From Antedon mediterranea (Eukaryota > Echinodermata > Crinoidea > Comatulida > Antedonidae), in assembly GCF_964355755.1 (NCBI RefSeq), contig NC_092678.1, forward strand, positions 18,388,922 to 18,452,921: 64,000 nucleotides of DNA, read 5' to 3'. Positions 1 to 10,494 of the stretch are shown here, one piece after another. How positions within the stretch are numbered: the stretch's first letter is position 1; the number at the start of each line of letters is the position of its first letter. The notes beneath the pieces were generated by a model. The model was not told the origin of the DNA and made no database searches. It saw nothing but the letters and a program-made list of their open reading frames with translations. Both the position numbers and the translations under genes were made by a program.

Positions 1-145
1 ATTTATACACCTGGGTGGAGAGAGGCAAGCGTAAGTAAAGTATCTTGCCTAAGGATACAAGCAATGCGGCAGGAGTTGGATTCGAACCTCGGTCTCACAA
101 TCCTTAGTCCAACGTCCAACACCCTGCGCCACACGCCCTCACAAT
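1..145 (-). mobile_element. tRNA-derived SINE, truncated by window edge
   Basis: Read on the minus strand, this begins near 140 with a tRNA-like head. It has an A-box-like TGGCGCAGGGTG (120-131) and a perfect-looking B box GGTTCGAATCC (78-88). A non-tRNA body follows, containing CTTAGGCAAGATACTTTACT, and runs off the left edge. Pol III boxes joined to a conserved body define a SINE and not a tRNA gene. The body resembles widespread marine-invertebrate SINE families, but I cannot name the family. It sits in an intron of the coiled-coil gene. Confidence 0.8.
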
Positions 146-154
146 TAAAATATT

Positions 155-193
155 TGGGTACATCAAACTAGTTTGACAGTGTGGACAGAGTTG
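155..193. repeat. End fragment of a MITE family
   Basis: The sequence around CAAACTAGTTTGACAGTGTG followed by GACAGAG is the reverse complement of the terminus of the MITE at 29132-29285. Only one end is present here, so this is a truncated copy. Confidence 0.55.
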
Positions 194-596
194 CATATTT
201 CAAAAGATTAGGGTGTAGTTTTGCTACATTAATAACGTCATCATTTGTACTCGACGTTGCTAATGGACTGTTAGTGTCTTTGTAGGCCTGGTATGTTTAT
301 TGGGAAAAAGGCCTGTACTGGTACTACATAGCAGTAAATAATTACACCTTACAAGTTGATGCAACAGTAGCATTATCATAACGCAGAGGCCTGAAGCCCC
401 TTGTTTAGGGACGCTAAGTTGCCCTCCTACGCTTTATGTGTTTGTTCGACATATTTCAATGCCTTTTTCTGCGAACCCTGGGTTTAGCCAGTAAAGTAGC
501 TGAGCCAATTCCATGCTAGAATCTGTTTTCCTTCCAAAACAAACGAAACTAAGTAGTAGACATATTGTAATCTCTACACATACTTATTATTTGTAG
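194..596. other. Intron sequence, no further feature seen
   Basis: This stretch precedes the acceptor at 595-596. I see no other coding exon, RNA gene or repeat in it. Confidence 0.5.
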
Positions 597-754
597 ATCC
601 ATCAAGGACAGCTACTCCAGAGAAGAACATGGCATTAAAGAAGATGATGAAGTTTGTCAAGGGTACAGATGACGACCACAATGCAAAGGAGATGAACCAC
701 AAACTACAGATAATGCTAGAAGAAACATTAACAAAGAATATGCATTTACAAAAG
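597..754 (+). CDS. Penultimate coding exon of an unidentified coiled-coil protein
   Basis: The exon follows an acceptor (TTATTTGTAG) and ends at a donor (CAAAAG|GTAACA). The open frame enters with two bases of a split codon. It reads PSRTATPEKN, then a lysine- and glutamate-rich segment, and ends in LEETLTKNMHLQK with no interruption. Leucine, isoleucine and methionine spacing around KLQIMLEETL suggests an amphipathic coiled coil. The donor falls on a codon boundary (phase 0), and an acceptor about 950 bp downstream continues the frame to a stop (1707-1796), which supports a real spliced gene. I do not recognise the family. Earlier exons must lie left of the window. An alternative is a short single-exon peptide from the ATG at 629, but that frame would read through the donor into intron sequence. 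Confidence 0.65.
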
Positions 755-1706
755 GTAACACCTAAATATTTTATTTATACTGGGCAAAGACTGGTCTCCC
801 AGAGGGCACAGTTATGATCAGTGGCTGTGAGGTACTAGTACACAGAGGTAACCCTACTCAAAAGATGTAATAGGTTCTTTGAAGTGCACACGAGCTAGAT
901 GTGTACACTGGACCTACGGTTTAGAGTCCTTATCCGAGAAGACTCGTTCTACCAACAACCATGGAGCGAATGAGCCTCGAACCCTTGCTTATGTTATATC
1001 CAGAGTTTTGTTTTGAATAATGAATTAAAATTAATTTCAAGTATGTACAAGTTTATACAAGGGAATACAAGGAATATTTGTAAAGGCCAACTCGGACAGC
1101 ATCGTACGAAAGGCTCAATTTAATGTCTTGACTCGTCAGTGCTGTCTTAGTTGAATCCCGACGGGACGAATCGTTTTTAGATAGCTTTGGGTGTAGTTTT
1201 TAGGTCGTCAAAGTTAGTAACCCTATAAGATGAAAGCTTTTAATTTAGCTTATAGCTTAATATCCATGCACTGAAAAAATCGAGTCAGAGTAGCCTAGGG
1301 TGAATTGAAGTGCAACCCATACTCTCTGTTGTGTTTCATATCATCTTGTGAGTCCATAGAACTACTGTTCCCCACTAACTTATACAGTCAACTTTTCCAA
1401 TACCGGACACCTTTGAGGTGGCCTTATATGTCTGGTTTTCTGGAAAGTCTGGTATTCAGAATGTGTTTTAATGGTAACAATGAATTCCGAAACTTTGGAT
1501 CTCGAGAAAATTCTCATTTTGGAAGAGTTACCAGTTTTAGTCAAAGACAGGTATTGGTATAGTTGACTGTAGTGCACTTTGCCCTGATACCTCAACACAT
1601 ATAAGAACTATATATAGGTCCCTGTCAATCATTATATATAACTTATACTTTACAATAATTTTTCTCTGTCTACAAAATGTATTAATATTTTTTTTTTCTT
1701 TCAAAG
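755..1706 (+). other. Intron between the two coiled-coil exons
   Basis: It has GT (755-756) and AG (1705-1706) boundaries and a strong pyrimidine run before the acceptor. It contains one copy of a dispersed repeat (824-990). Nothing else is recognisable. Confidence 0.6.
824..990 (+). repeat. Dispersed repeat, copy 1
   Basis: This is similar over about 165 bp to 3757-3935 in the same orientation. Shared blocks include GTCCTTATCC, AGAAGACTCGTTCTACCA and ACCATGGAGC. GAGCCTCGAACCC at the end is reminiscent of a B-box region, so it may be a tRNA-derived SINE, but no A box is clear. Confidence 0.6.
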
Positions 1707-1796
1707 GATATAGAAATGCTATCTACTGAACTTTCCAGTCTTAGTAAATCGGATACAAACAGCCGGCCGGAAGATTCAACCAATGGAATGCCCTGA
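1707..1796 (+). CDS. Terminal coding exon of the coiled-coil protein
   Basis: The acceptor is a long T-rich tract ending TTTCAAAG. Read in phase 0 from the previous exon it encodes 29 residues, beginning DIEMLSTELSSLSK and ending in a polar Ser/Asn/Asp-rich tail (STNGMP), then TGA at 1794-1796. The join gives ...NMHLQK-DIEMLSTELS..., which extends the heptad-like pattern across the splice junction and is good internal evidence that both exons belong together. The 3' UTR follows, but I found no convincing AATAAA close by, so its end is undefined. The protein is probably cytoplasmic or scaffold-like. Its function is unknown. Confidence 0.65.
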   Translation, partial: DIEMLSTELSSLSKSDTNSRPEDSTNGMP

Positions 1797-1984
1797 TGTA
1801 TTATTGTCAACGCTGTTTGTGGTTACAATTCCTGCAATTAGTTCCAGTAAGTTCTTCCAGTGTATTAGTATACGCCACTCAGTTTTGTGAATACTGAAAA
1901 GAGTAAATATTGTGTCTATATTTATGTAATCTTTGCTATGTATTATATAAAGAAAAGAGCTATGTATAGTGATAGTATTGTATG

Positions 1985-2240
1985 AAATATGTAACCAGTG
2001 TCCCCTTAATAGGTATGTCCTCTTCATAGGGATGTCCTTTGAATAAGGATTGGTTTAAAAACAAATACAGGAGAACCCCAGGTAAGCATTTTGGCCTTAA
2101 CAATGTGTCCCCTTAATAGGGGTGTCCCCTAAATAGGGGTTGGCATAATGTTAAAACATATATTTCCCCTTGTTTGTTTCACAGGAAAGTGTCCCTTTAA
2201 TATGGTTTCTTAAAGAGGCATTCCACTGTATATATTTTCG
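1985..2240 (+). repeat. P-element-like subterminal repeat block
   Basis: Iterated motifs of the type CCCCTTAATAGGGGTGTCCC appear near 2000-2035 and 2105-2145, followed by TTCACAGGAAAGTGTCCCTT (from 2178). The same arrangement recurs at 48310-48440 and 63225-63405, so this is a transposon family. An inverted match of ACAGGAGAACCC (about 2069) to GGGTTCTCCTGT near 2963 suggests that 2068-2973 is bounded as one element around the THAP fragment. Confidence 0.55.
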
Positions 2241-2258
2241 GAATATGGCTTGGAGTTT

Positions 2259-2523
2259 TTATAATTCAGAAAATTTGGAACCAGAATATACAGAAAGAAA
2301 GTTAGTTTTGAGTCGTGCTGATGAGGAAAAAAGAAGAACATTCTCGAGCATAACATTAACAAGCCGTCGTGGTGTACTTGCGGCCAGTGTATCTGTACTG
2401 TATGCCTTACTAGGCCTAGAACTCGTGTTGAACGAAAATAAAGTAGACACTGCATCGTCAACCAACAGCCTCCGTTTGGAAGGTTTGCCAGTTAATTTCC
2501 CTACCAAATCCCGTTTGAAACAG
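2259..2523 (-). pseudogene. THAP zinc-finger fragment (P-element transposase-like or cellular THAP exon)
   Basis: On the minus strand an intron-like acceptor (TTTTATTGCCTAG, ending at 2524) is followed by CFKRDLVGKLTGKPSKRRLL and then DDAVSTLFSFN. This matches the C-terminal half of THAP domains, where a CFxRDL segment is followed by basic residues and the AVPTIF-type motif. The Cys-Cys N-terminal half is not visible in the adjacent 300 bp, so it is either on an upstream exon or lost. The frame continues through a Ser/Thr-rich stretch to a stop near 2259. THAP domains bind DNA and head P-element transposases, and the surrounding repeats (1985-2240 and 2920-2990) fit a P-like transposon remnant. 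A longer plus-strand frame over the same bases has no recognisable domain and is probably its shadow. Confidence 0.5.
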
Positions 2524-2669
2524 CTAGGCAATAAAAGTAACAATAGATTAACAATAGCTGAAAGATTTACGAATTGGCTTGCAGAAGAAAAGATCGATCG
2601 AAGGTTTGTTTACCAAGCCAGCGCATGCTCATACCGTGTCATCGCCGTACTGCATGACCGCATGTCGCG

Positions 2670-2800
2670 TTATTAGCCAATCATATTAGCGGATTCGCTT
2701 AGCCAATAGAAGCGTCGAGTGCAACGGCGAATCTTAACATTTTTGTCGACCGTATCTGACGTCACAAACAGGCTGCCATGAGCACAAGATGGCGATTTTC
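2670..2800. promoter_or_regulatory. Promoter-like cluster: two CCAAT boxes, CRE, YY1-like site
   Basis: GCCAATCA (about 2676), AGCCAATAGA (about 2701), the palindromic CRE TGACGTCA (2758-2765) and AAGATGGCG (2787-2795) lie within 120 bp, in DNA richer in CpG than its surroundings. The cluster lies just upstream of the THAP fragment on the minus strand and could be its promoter. Function is inferred from motif content only. Confidence 0.35.
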
Positions 2801-2919
2801 AAATGTCTTGAAAACAGCTTTCAAATCCTGTTTACTAGAAAACTACAAATCCGATTTAAACATAAATTGTTCTGAATATTAAGTTGGTAGGGTTACTTTT
2901 ATAATAGTTAGGTAAGATA

Positions 2920-2990
2920 TTAGGGTGTTCCTTTCCTTTAATAGAGGTGTCCCAAATGATGGGTTCTCCTGTGTTTTTGACTTCGCCTTA
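2920..2990. repeat. Right-hand P-like repeat end
   Basis: Contains AATAGAGGTGTCCC and GGGTTCTCCTGTGTTTTT. The latter is inverted relative to AAAACAAATACAGGAGAACC at about 2057, so this is the likely right end of the THAP-containing element. Confidence 0.45.
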
Positions 2991-3224
2991 GTTACCATTT
3001 GCCAGATGTACTGCACCAATCACAACAGATTTTGTCGCATAAGTGATTCAAAGTGTTCACAATTCTGATTGGTTTGCAGTCCTCTTCAGACAATTCCAAT
3101 GTTCAAGTATAATTTTAACCTTGAATTCTCGTCGTTGAGAGTTAAAACGATAGCATTGTATTCACTAATTTTCTATTGCCAACTCTGAAGTATTCGCTTA
3201 ATGTTTCAAAACTAACTGTCCGCC

Positions 3225-3348
3225 TCAGTGGCCAATTGTTCATCACAGAGGGCAATTGTTCGTTGCAGTTGACAGTTGTCCGTTGCAGTTGACAATTGCC
3301 TGTTGCAGTGGGAAATTCTCTGTTGCAGTCGGCAATTGTCAAAAGAGG
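3225..3348. repeat. Minisatellite, about 23-bp unit, five copies
   Basis: Units such as GGCAATTGTTCGTTGCAGTT and GACAATTGCCTGTTGCAGTG repeat with 10-25% divergence. It is open in some frames, but this reflects periodicity and not coding. Confidence 0.8.
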
Positions 3349-3444
3349 AATTTTGTTGAAGTTTTTTCCCCTTTTGGCTTAAAAGGTATTTAACAATGTT
3401 ATTATCAAATAGAGTAAAACCCCTTAATAGGGAGAGACCTTCAA

Positions 3445-3490
3445 GGCCCAACAAAGTGTCCTCAGAATTTGTGTTGCCCAGAGTGTTTTT
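3445..3490 (+). repeat. Short dispersed repeat, copy 1
   Basis: CAACAAAGTGTCCTCAGAAT followed by GTGTTGCCCAGAGTGTT is nearly repeated at 3939-3977. Both lie next to CCTTAATAGGG-type motifs and probably belong to one element family. Confidence 0.55.
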
Positions 3491-3756
3491 TTGGGTTGTC
3501 CTGTATTTTTGTAAATTTAATGGTTAATGGATCAAATAAGAAGAAAAATATACAGTATAATTTTGTATTGTGTAATTGTTGCCAGCAATCAAAGAATGTG
3601 AAACTTTAAATAATTTTTAGGTTAGATGGATGTAAGAGGTTGGTTAAGTTTTTATGAAATAATTGGAACTTGTTAATTAAATAGATCTTCATCGTCGTAA
3701 GGTCCACAATCAACAAATTGATTATTACGGAACTAGACTACAAGGCATACGTAGCA

Positions 3757-3935
3757 TAAGTAGTGGCTGTGTGTGACAGTGGCTCTGTGGACTAGTAAAC
3801 CGGGTAACACTCATCTCGAAAAGTGTACTAGGTTTTTTAAAGTGCACATGAGCATTTTGTGCATACTAGACCTATGGTTTATAGTCCTTATCCAAGAAGA
3901 CTCGTTCTACCACCAGAACCATGGAGCCAGTGAGA
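3757..3935 (+). repeat. Dispersed repeat, copy 2
   Basis: This is the same family as 824-990. It carries GTGGCTGTGTG, AGTGCACATGAGCATTTTG and AGAAGACTCGTTCTACCACC. The open frame crossing it is incidental. Confidence 0.6.
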
Positions 3936-3974
3936 CCCAACAAAGTCTCCTCAGAATTGGTGTTGGCCAGAGTG

Positions 3975-4055
3975 TTAAAACAACCTTAACAGGGGTGTAA
4001 CCTTAATAGAGGTGTAACCTTAACAGGGGTGTAACCTTAATAGGGGTGTAATCAA
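3975..4055 (+). repeat. Short tandem repeat, about 17-bp unit
   Basis: AGGGGTGTAACCTTAAT recurs four to five times. The unit is the same as the subterminal motif of the P-like repeats at 1985-2240, so the array probably expanded from an element end. Confidence 0.8.
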
Positions 4056-4313
4056 AGGAGGGATTCTTAGCAATTATTATCCCACCGTTTTAACCAACCT
4101 TAATATATGCATACAAATTAGTTTGATAGAGTACACTAGCCTGGCATATATGCATAAGTTGTCATTTCTGTATAATTTCAACAGGATCACCATTTTTTTA
4201 ATCAACTCATTGTTATTGGTAAGAGACAAGTTAGAATTTAATTAAATTCCTGATCATGATTAATATAATCATTACCGTTTTTTTATATTTTAATTATATT
4301 AATGTATATTTTA

Positions 4314-4806
4314 AGAATTGTATTATTATGATGATAATTCAGTGAATATTATATAATATATGTTGTGCTATGGTGGATGGTAAACAAAAAATGTGTAAAC
4401 ATTTGTATGTATTTTCGAATTCGTAGTCCTAGCGACAATTTGTTTACATTAAATTTATTTTATTAAAAATTGTATTATGATGATAATTCAGTGAATATAT
4501 GTTGTGCTATGGTGGATGATAAACAAAAAATGTGTAAACATTTGTATGTATTTTTGAATTCGTAATCCTGGCGACAATTTGTTTACATTAAATTTATTTT
4601 ATTCAAAATTGTATTATGATGATAATTCAGTGAATATTATATAAAATATGTTGTGCTATGGTGGATGGTAAACGAAACATTTGTAAAGATTTGTATGTAT
4701 TTTCGAATTCGTAGTCCCGACGACAATTTGTTTACCTGTGTTTGTATTTTTGAGTTAGTAGTCCTGGGGAAAGCTTGTGTGCATTAATTTTATTTTATTC
4801 AAAATG
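4314..4806 (+). repeat. Tandem repeat, about 140-150-bp unit, three copies plus a partial
   Basis: Copies begin with AATTGTATTATGATGATAAT at about 4316, 4468 and 4607, and a decayed partial runs from 4736. Each holds TGTTGTGCTATGGTGGATG and GACAATTTGTTTAC. No coding potential is seen. Confidence 0.85.
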
Positions 4807-5095
4807 ATAACAGACCTTAAATATTGGAACGATCAATTACTTATTTATACAATGAGTATAAAATAATTAAAACTGGTGCATAATTTTTTTTTTTTCAAAA
4901 ACTAAAGGTAGACTAGAAATCAAACAATTGCGAATTGTTTTTATTATTTCGAAGATTACATTCATTAACCAAAAATATAATTGTCTCGGATGTGTACATT
5001 AAAATCGATGGATATAATAGTCGTTTGTGGTTTGTCAACTCAACCAGAAATTTGTCGAAAAAATACATTTTTTTGGTTTACAAAAATAGAGACTC

Positions 5096-6092
5096 ACATA
5101 GCCAAATGGGAGTGGAAGGTGCCCCTCTCAAAGCCAGATAGCTAAATGGTAGTGGAAGGTGCCCCTCTCAAAGCCAAATAGCTAAATGGGAGTAGAAGAT
5201 TCCCCTCTCAAAGCCAGATAGCTAAATGGGAGTGGAAGATGCCCCTCTCAAAGCCAGATAGCTAAATGGGAGTGGAAGGTGCCTCTCTCAAAGCCAGATA
5301 GCTAAATGGGAGTGGAAGATGCCCCTCTCAAAGCCAGATAGCTAAATGGGAGTGGAAGATGCCCCTCTCAAAGCCAGATAGCTAAATGGGAGTGGAAGAT
5401 GCCCCTCTCAAAGCCAGATAGCTAAATGGGAGTGGAAGATGCCCCTCTCAAAGCCAAATAGGTAAATGGGATTGAAAGGTGCCCCTCTCAAAGCCAGATA
5501 GCTAAATGGGAGTGGAAGATGCCCCTCTCAAAGCCAAATAGGTAAATGGGATTGAAAGGTGCCCCTCTCAAAGCCAGATAGCTAAATGGGAGTGGAAGAT
5601 GCCCCTCTCAAAGCCAAATAGGTAAATGGGATTGAAAGGTGCCCCTCTCAAAGCCAGATAGCTAAATGGGAGTGGAAGATGCCCCTCTCAAAGCCAAATA
5701 GGTAAATGGGATTGAAAGGTGCCCCTCTCAAAGCCAGATAGCTAAATGGGAGTGGAAGATGCCCCTCTCAAAGCCAAATAGGTAAAGGGGATTGAAAGAT
5801 GCCCCTCTCAAAGCCAAATAGCTAAATGGGAGTGGAAGATGCCCCTCTCAAAGCCAAATAGGTAAAGGGGATTGAAAGGTGCCCCTCTCAAAGCCAGATA
5901 GCTAAATGGGAGTGGAAGATGCCCCTCTCAAAGCCAAATAGGTAAAGGGGATTGAAAGATGCCCCTCTCAAAGCCAAATAGCTAAATGGGAGTGGAAGAT
6001 GCCCCTCTCAAAGCCAAATAGCTAAAGGGGAGTCGAAGGTACAACTTTGAAAGCCAACTGGCTAAAGGGGAGTGGAAGGTGCCCTCTCAAAC
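5096..6092 (+). repeat. 40-bp minisatellite, about 25 units, with 80-bp dimer structure
   Basis: The unit is AGCCAGATAGCTAAATGGGA plus GTGGAAGATGCCCCTCTCAA. From about 5440 two variants alternate regularly. Type A has GATAGCTAAATGGGAGTGG, and type B has AATAGGTAAATGGGATTG, later AAAGGGG. This gives an 80-bp higher-order repeat. The last units (6020-6092) are diverged. A 40-bp unit shifts frame each time, so a repeated protein is not encoded. Confidence 0.97.
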
Positions 6093-6850
6093 GGCATTTT
6101 GATCATGTCTTTTAGGAAGAGATAGAGTAACATATTTTGGGATAGTTTTATTTTAATAGGCGTTTGATGAAAACAAAAACTTTATTTTATATTAATTTTC
6201 ATCTTTAAAAATAATCTGGTCTCCTTCAAAATGATTAATTTTCATTTCAATTTCATCTTACTTTATTCCTAGAAAAAATACATACAGAAAAAAATACACA
6301 AACTAATAATTATATGACAAATTAATATATGAGATGACAAAAAATCAAAAGCTCGTTCCAATTTTATAATTAATAATAATTACAGCATCCGGTATGAAAT
6401 TCATTTTTTTTATCATTTTGATCATGCTCCAATTGTGTCAGAAGATTATGCAAATTACCGTTTTATCAGCGACATCACACTACCTCATAAATATTCATAA
6501 GTCATATTAACGATATTATTTATTGCTTTATGAATATTTATGATGCAATGCAATCACATTGTTAAATTTTATCTCGCAGGTTTTGTACGAAATCCTTAAT
6601 ATTGAACGTTAAAGAACAGATTTACAAATCAAATATTCGTATTAGATTACCATGTGCTGATATATGTCTATATATCATACGCTATGAAAAAGCTAGAAAA
6701 GGGTTAGAATAATGGAAAAAGATTGACTTATTGTTTGATGTGGGGGATCCAAAAGGTCTAGATTATAATGTATAAATCTATGCTATATCTCATATTTTAT
6801 TTTGTAAATGAACACATATAATGAAACTCGAAATCGGTCACTGATATATT
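6093..6850. other. Intergenic, no gene seen
   Basis: AT-rich sequence without a supported exon, RNA or bounded element. Confidence 0.5.
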
Positions 6851-6958
6851 GGAAATTATTTGACGAGGAAATCTGGGAGAATGAGAAAATCCCAATCGAG
6901 ATTTGAACCCGGAAACTTCTGTATGATATGCTCTACCATTATCATATCTGTTTAATAT
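6851..6958 (-). mobile_element. tRNA-derived SINE
   Basis: On the minus strand, AATGGTAGAGCATATCATAC (A box about 6941-6931) is followed by GGGTTCAAATCTCG (B box about 6910-6898) and then a body TTGGGATTTTCTCATTCT and CAGATTTCCTCG. The same B box and body (TTGGGA...TTTCTCATTCT...CAGATTTCCT) occur in both arms of the palindrome (10985-11080, 16200-16285), so this is one SINE family. Confidence 0.65.
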
Positions 6959-6991
6959 TTCTATTCTATATTAAAACGTTGAAATACGTCA

Positions 6992-7011
6992 TGTAATATA
7001 TATATATATAT
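6992..7011. repeat. Short AT microsatellite
   Basis: A run of alternating TA. Confidence 0.9.
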
Positions 7012-7266
7012 TTTGTTATTAATAAATACCCGTTTAAAGCCCCATGTATGTTTAGTTAATACAGCATTGCCCTATAGATTTATTTGATAATGATATGATA
7101 AACTATTGATGAATTCAGGTCGTATGTGTATATTTGTGTATTTTCTGCGAAAACAGAAGTGTAAACTTCTCTATGCAGGATTCTTGCCATCATTTATGCT
7201 ATGAAACTATATTTATAAAGGATGAGTAAATAAATGTGAATATGAAACGTTAGAGAACCATTATTA

Positions 7267-7505
7267 AAGCTTGGTTCCCACTAGAACGTAACGCAATGAC
7301 GTAAACGCAACGCAAGCGTTTAAACCAATGACAAGAGATGTTATAGACAGTTAGCAATCACAAGCGAATAAGCCATCGCTTGTGATTGGTCAATTCACTT
7401 GCGTTGCGTTACGTCCTTGCGTTGCGTCGCTAGTGGAAACCACGCTTTATTAGTGACGGTTCGGATGATTACGTCCTTGCGTTGCGTCTAGTGGGAACCA
7501 AGCAT
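7267..7505. mobile_element. 239-bp MITE with TA target duplication
   Basis: The left end AAGCTTGGTTCCCACTAG and right end CTAGTGGGAACCAAGCAT are inverted repeats continuing into ACGCAA/TTGCGT motifs. TA lies on both sides. Inside are a second, inner TTGCGTTGCGT end-like block and a hairpin formed by CAATCACAAGCGA/TCGCTTGTGATTG. It has no coding capacity. Its ends resemble those of 35363-35646. Confidence 0.8.
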
Positions 7506-7507
7506 TA

Positions 7508-10038
7508 GTATAGAAACAGAATAGGGATTAGTCTGGACATTATATTTCCCTAATTATACAACTTCAAAATGATGCCAAAAGAGACAGTATGTTATATTAC
7601 TGTCAGTTAGACGGATCGAAATACATAAGTACATAAATAGTTATTATTTGATTGCATTGGACAGGTACTTACGTGGAGAAGACTGCAGTGTAAAATTGTT
7701 CAAATTGTCGAAGTTATAAGTACCATTTTTAACTGTCGGTCATTTCATCAGACCCATACGTTCGGAAGGTTAATACGTTTTCGTTAGATTCCCCCTTGAG
7801 AATAATAATATTGGATATTGTAATTTATAATGGCAATTCGTTATGTTGAACATGTCCGTCCATATCTATGTAATTTGAATTTGGTGAACCGGAAAAGTAT
7901 GGTTAAGTCCCAGACCACCGAACCGTAATCAAACACGCGTGGATACGAACTGTGTTTTTTTGGTCTCATAAAACTTGAATCGAATCCCCCTGCCCCCACC
8001 ACTACCACCACACATACGGAATCTGCTTTCTCTTGTGTAGTTCATGACCTAATGTCCACAGTTTCAATAACAATAGAAACACCGTATTTTTTATTGTGAT
8101 TTACTGTGCAAATCGGTCAAAGGTTATTAATAATTTGAATACTATGTACAACAGGTGATGAGTTGATACAACAGTACCTGTAGCTTATTAAGAGTGTTTA
8201 TGTCTTTGAAAGAATTTTTACTTCAGGTAAGTGACTTTCTGTTGTTTGTAGTGCATATTTACATTTACTACTGTGGCAATAAACCAGTATGATATTAGGG
8301 CCTAATATTAAACCGGTGGAATGTTATGTAAGAATGACTTGGCCAGTGGCGTAAAGTATGGGTCAAAGGCTCTGGGGAGTCACCAGATATGGTAACATTA
8401 AATTGAACTATCCAGTTTTGCTAAATTAAAAAAAAAAATAGGTTTTTTTTTTTTACACATTTAAATTTTTGTAGATTATATTCAACCAAATGTTATATTC
8501 GAAATGTCTGTATCTGTGCTTAAACAACCACGTGACAATAACAAGTCTTTCCTTCCACGTTTTTAAAGTGTAGTAACTGTACCATAGGGCCAACTATGTA
8601 TTGGCAATGTCTGTAACATAGACAATACTATTGTTATAACGATCCAATATGATAATAAATAGATGCGGTACCGGTTACTTTTATTCTACACTGTAGACCT
8701 ATATTAGCCACAACGTGCTGGTAGCAACTAACCCTTTACGAATGCATTTTATTTGTTGACAATATCAACAGGTAACCAAACATGCATTTTGTTTTTGTAA
8801 ATGCATAGCTGTAGCCTTAGACAAAATCTTATTTGAATAACATAATTTGTAAGTCATATCACCGATTTTGTCCAATAAGGTTTTCTTATTTATATTGTAG
8901 TGTGCAAACTTGAGACTTACTTATTAGGCATGTGGACAGTGCATAGAAAGTTATACAATAAACACTTTTGTAAAATCAAACTGCTATGTGTATAATACAG
9001 AATTTTGTTGAACACGCGAGAGAACAGTTGATTTAAAGTAGATTTAATTGTAATAAAAGGCTAGAAGGCGACAGTAAAACGGACTACGTTAAGGTTGATC
9101 AACTCACAGCATGTGCAATTCAAATGTTATTGGTAATCACATTTTTAAATTGTCCTTTAGTGGTTAAAAATTGACACCCAGTGTAATTTTGTTAACATTT
9201 TGTCTCATCGAGTATTCGATTTGTGGAAAGGCAATCAATGTACAGATATTAATTTGGGATGAAAGTATATGTATAAATTAGAAATGTTTTAACATTTTAA
9301 ACAAGCAACTAATTCATATTATGAACGGCCTTGAAACGTTGAAACATCGGTTACCGTCTGTGATCACCAAAGTACTATTGAATTTTACGGAATCCCCTGC
9401 ATCTAGTATCTGCCTCAGACCTATCTATTTATACCTGGTTATGCATTACGTCATTTATCAATTACTCACGCAGTGTAACTAGCGCCATCACATAAGTAAT
9501 TTGAAGAAAAAAAGACGGGGAACAGAAATGTTGCCTGTGCCAATAAAACTGGCTTAAATGCCTTTTTTTTTTTAAATAATGCTATACTTACAGACAGACT
9601 ATGGTTCATGTCTGTTAGTATCGTTGATTATTATGCGATACTGCTCTCAACGTTTGAAAGCGTTAAGTAGCCAATGCCCTACTATAATTGACATTAGCAA
9701 CGGGTCATATCTTTTGAAATCGATTAAAGTGACGTAATACGAGAGTTAACGATCTGTAAATTGCCCGATAATTCGTGTTGTGTTTTGATAATGACAGTAT
9801 GTGATGACAAGTTCTGTAAAATTGAGTATACTCTAGATCAATGATTACATATCGTATTATGAGCCACAAACGAATAATTTAACGTTGGTCAAACATAAGT
9901 GCTGCGTGGTCAGAATAATGATTAAATTCAACATTTAGAAATGAATAATCCAAGGAAAAGGGTAACTTTCTCACATCCAAGTTTCCATGGCTGATGATGT
10001 CTGTGTTCAATATTGATATCAATATCTTATCAGTGGCC
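7508..10038. other. Intergenic, no gene seen
   Basis: About 2.5 kb of AT-rich sequence. No frame here has a recognisable domain, and no bounded repeat was found. Confidence 0.5.
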
Positions 10039-10059
10039 TATGGCAAGCCTCAGCTGTCT

Positions 10060-10400
10060 GAAGTATTCAAAATATTATATTATTATATCATTTTTTTATT
10101 ATATTATATATTGTATTGTAATGAATTATACGTTTTGCATTATATTACTTGGTTTTAGCATTATATTATATCTATTTCTAATATATTGTGTGAAAAATGT
10201 AACAAATTATTGACTTTTTGTATTATATTATTTGGTTTTAGCATTATATTATGAACATTTAATATTATATTATTAATAAAATACATTATATTATAATATA
10301 ATTGTATTATATTAAACGCATTTACTTTACTTTATAACATACAACATTATTATATTATACGGATTCGTTAGTTATATTATTATTTTGTATGATGTTTATT
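10060..10400. repeat. ATTATAT-rich subterminal repeats, left arm
   Basis: Dense ATATTATATTA-type repeats with TTGGTTTTAGCATTATATTA occurring twice (about 10150 and 10229). Tandem repeats just inside long inverted termini recall Drosophila Foldback elements. The inverted counterpart is at 16870-17205. Confidence 0.85.
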
Positions 10401-10494
10401 ATACGTCACGGCTTATTTCAGTTCTTCTAACTCTTTCTCTCCCTCCCCCTGTTCACTAGCAATCAGCGGCCGGCAGAATCTGAATTGTGTGACT

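Noticed and set aside
78-131. Functional tRNA gene
   Set aside because: A and B boxes exist, but the acceptor stem does not pair and the SINE body follows directly.
2170-2676. 168-codon plus-strand open frame
   Set aside because: It overlaps the THAP-like minus-strand exon, which has a recognisable motif. The plus-strand product has no domain and crosses a repeat and a promoter-like patch, so it is treated as a shadow.
5096-6092. Repeat-containing protein
   Set aside because: The 40-bp unit is not a multiple of three and no frame stays open through the array.
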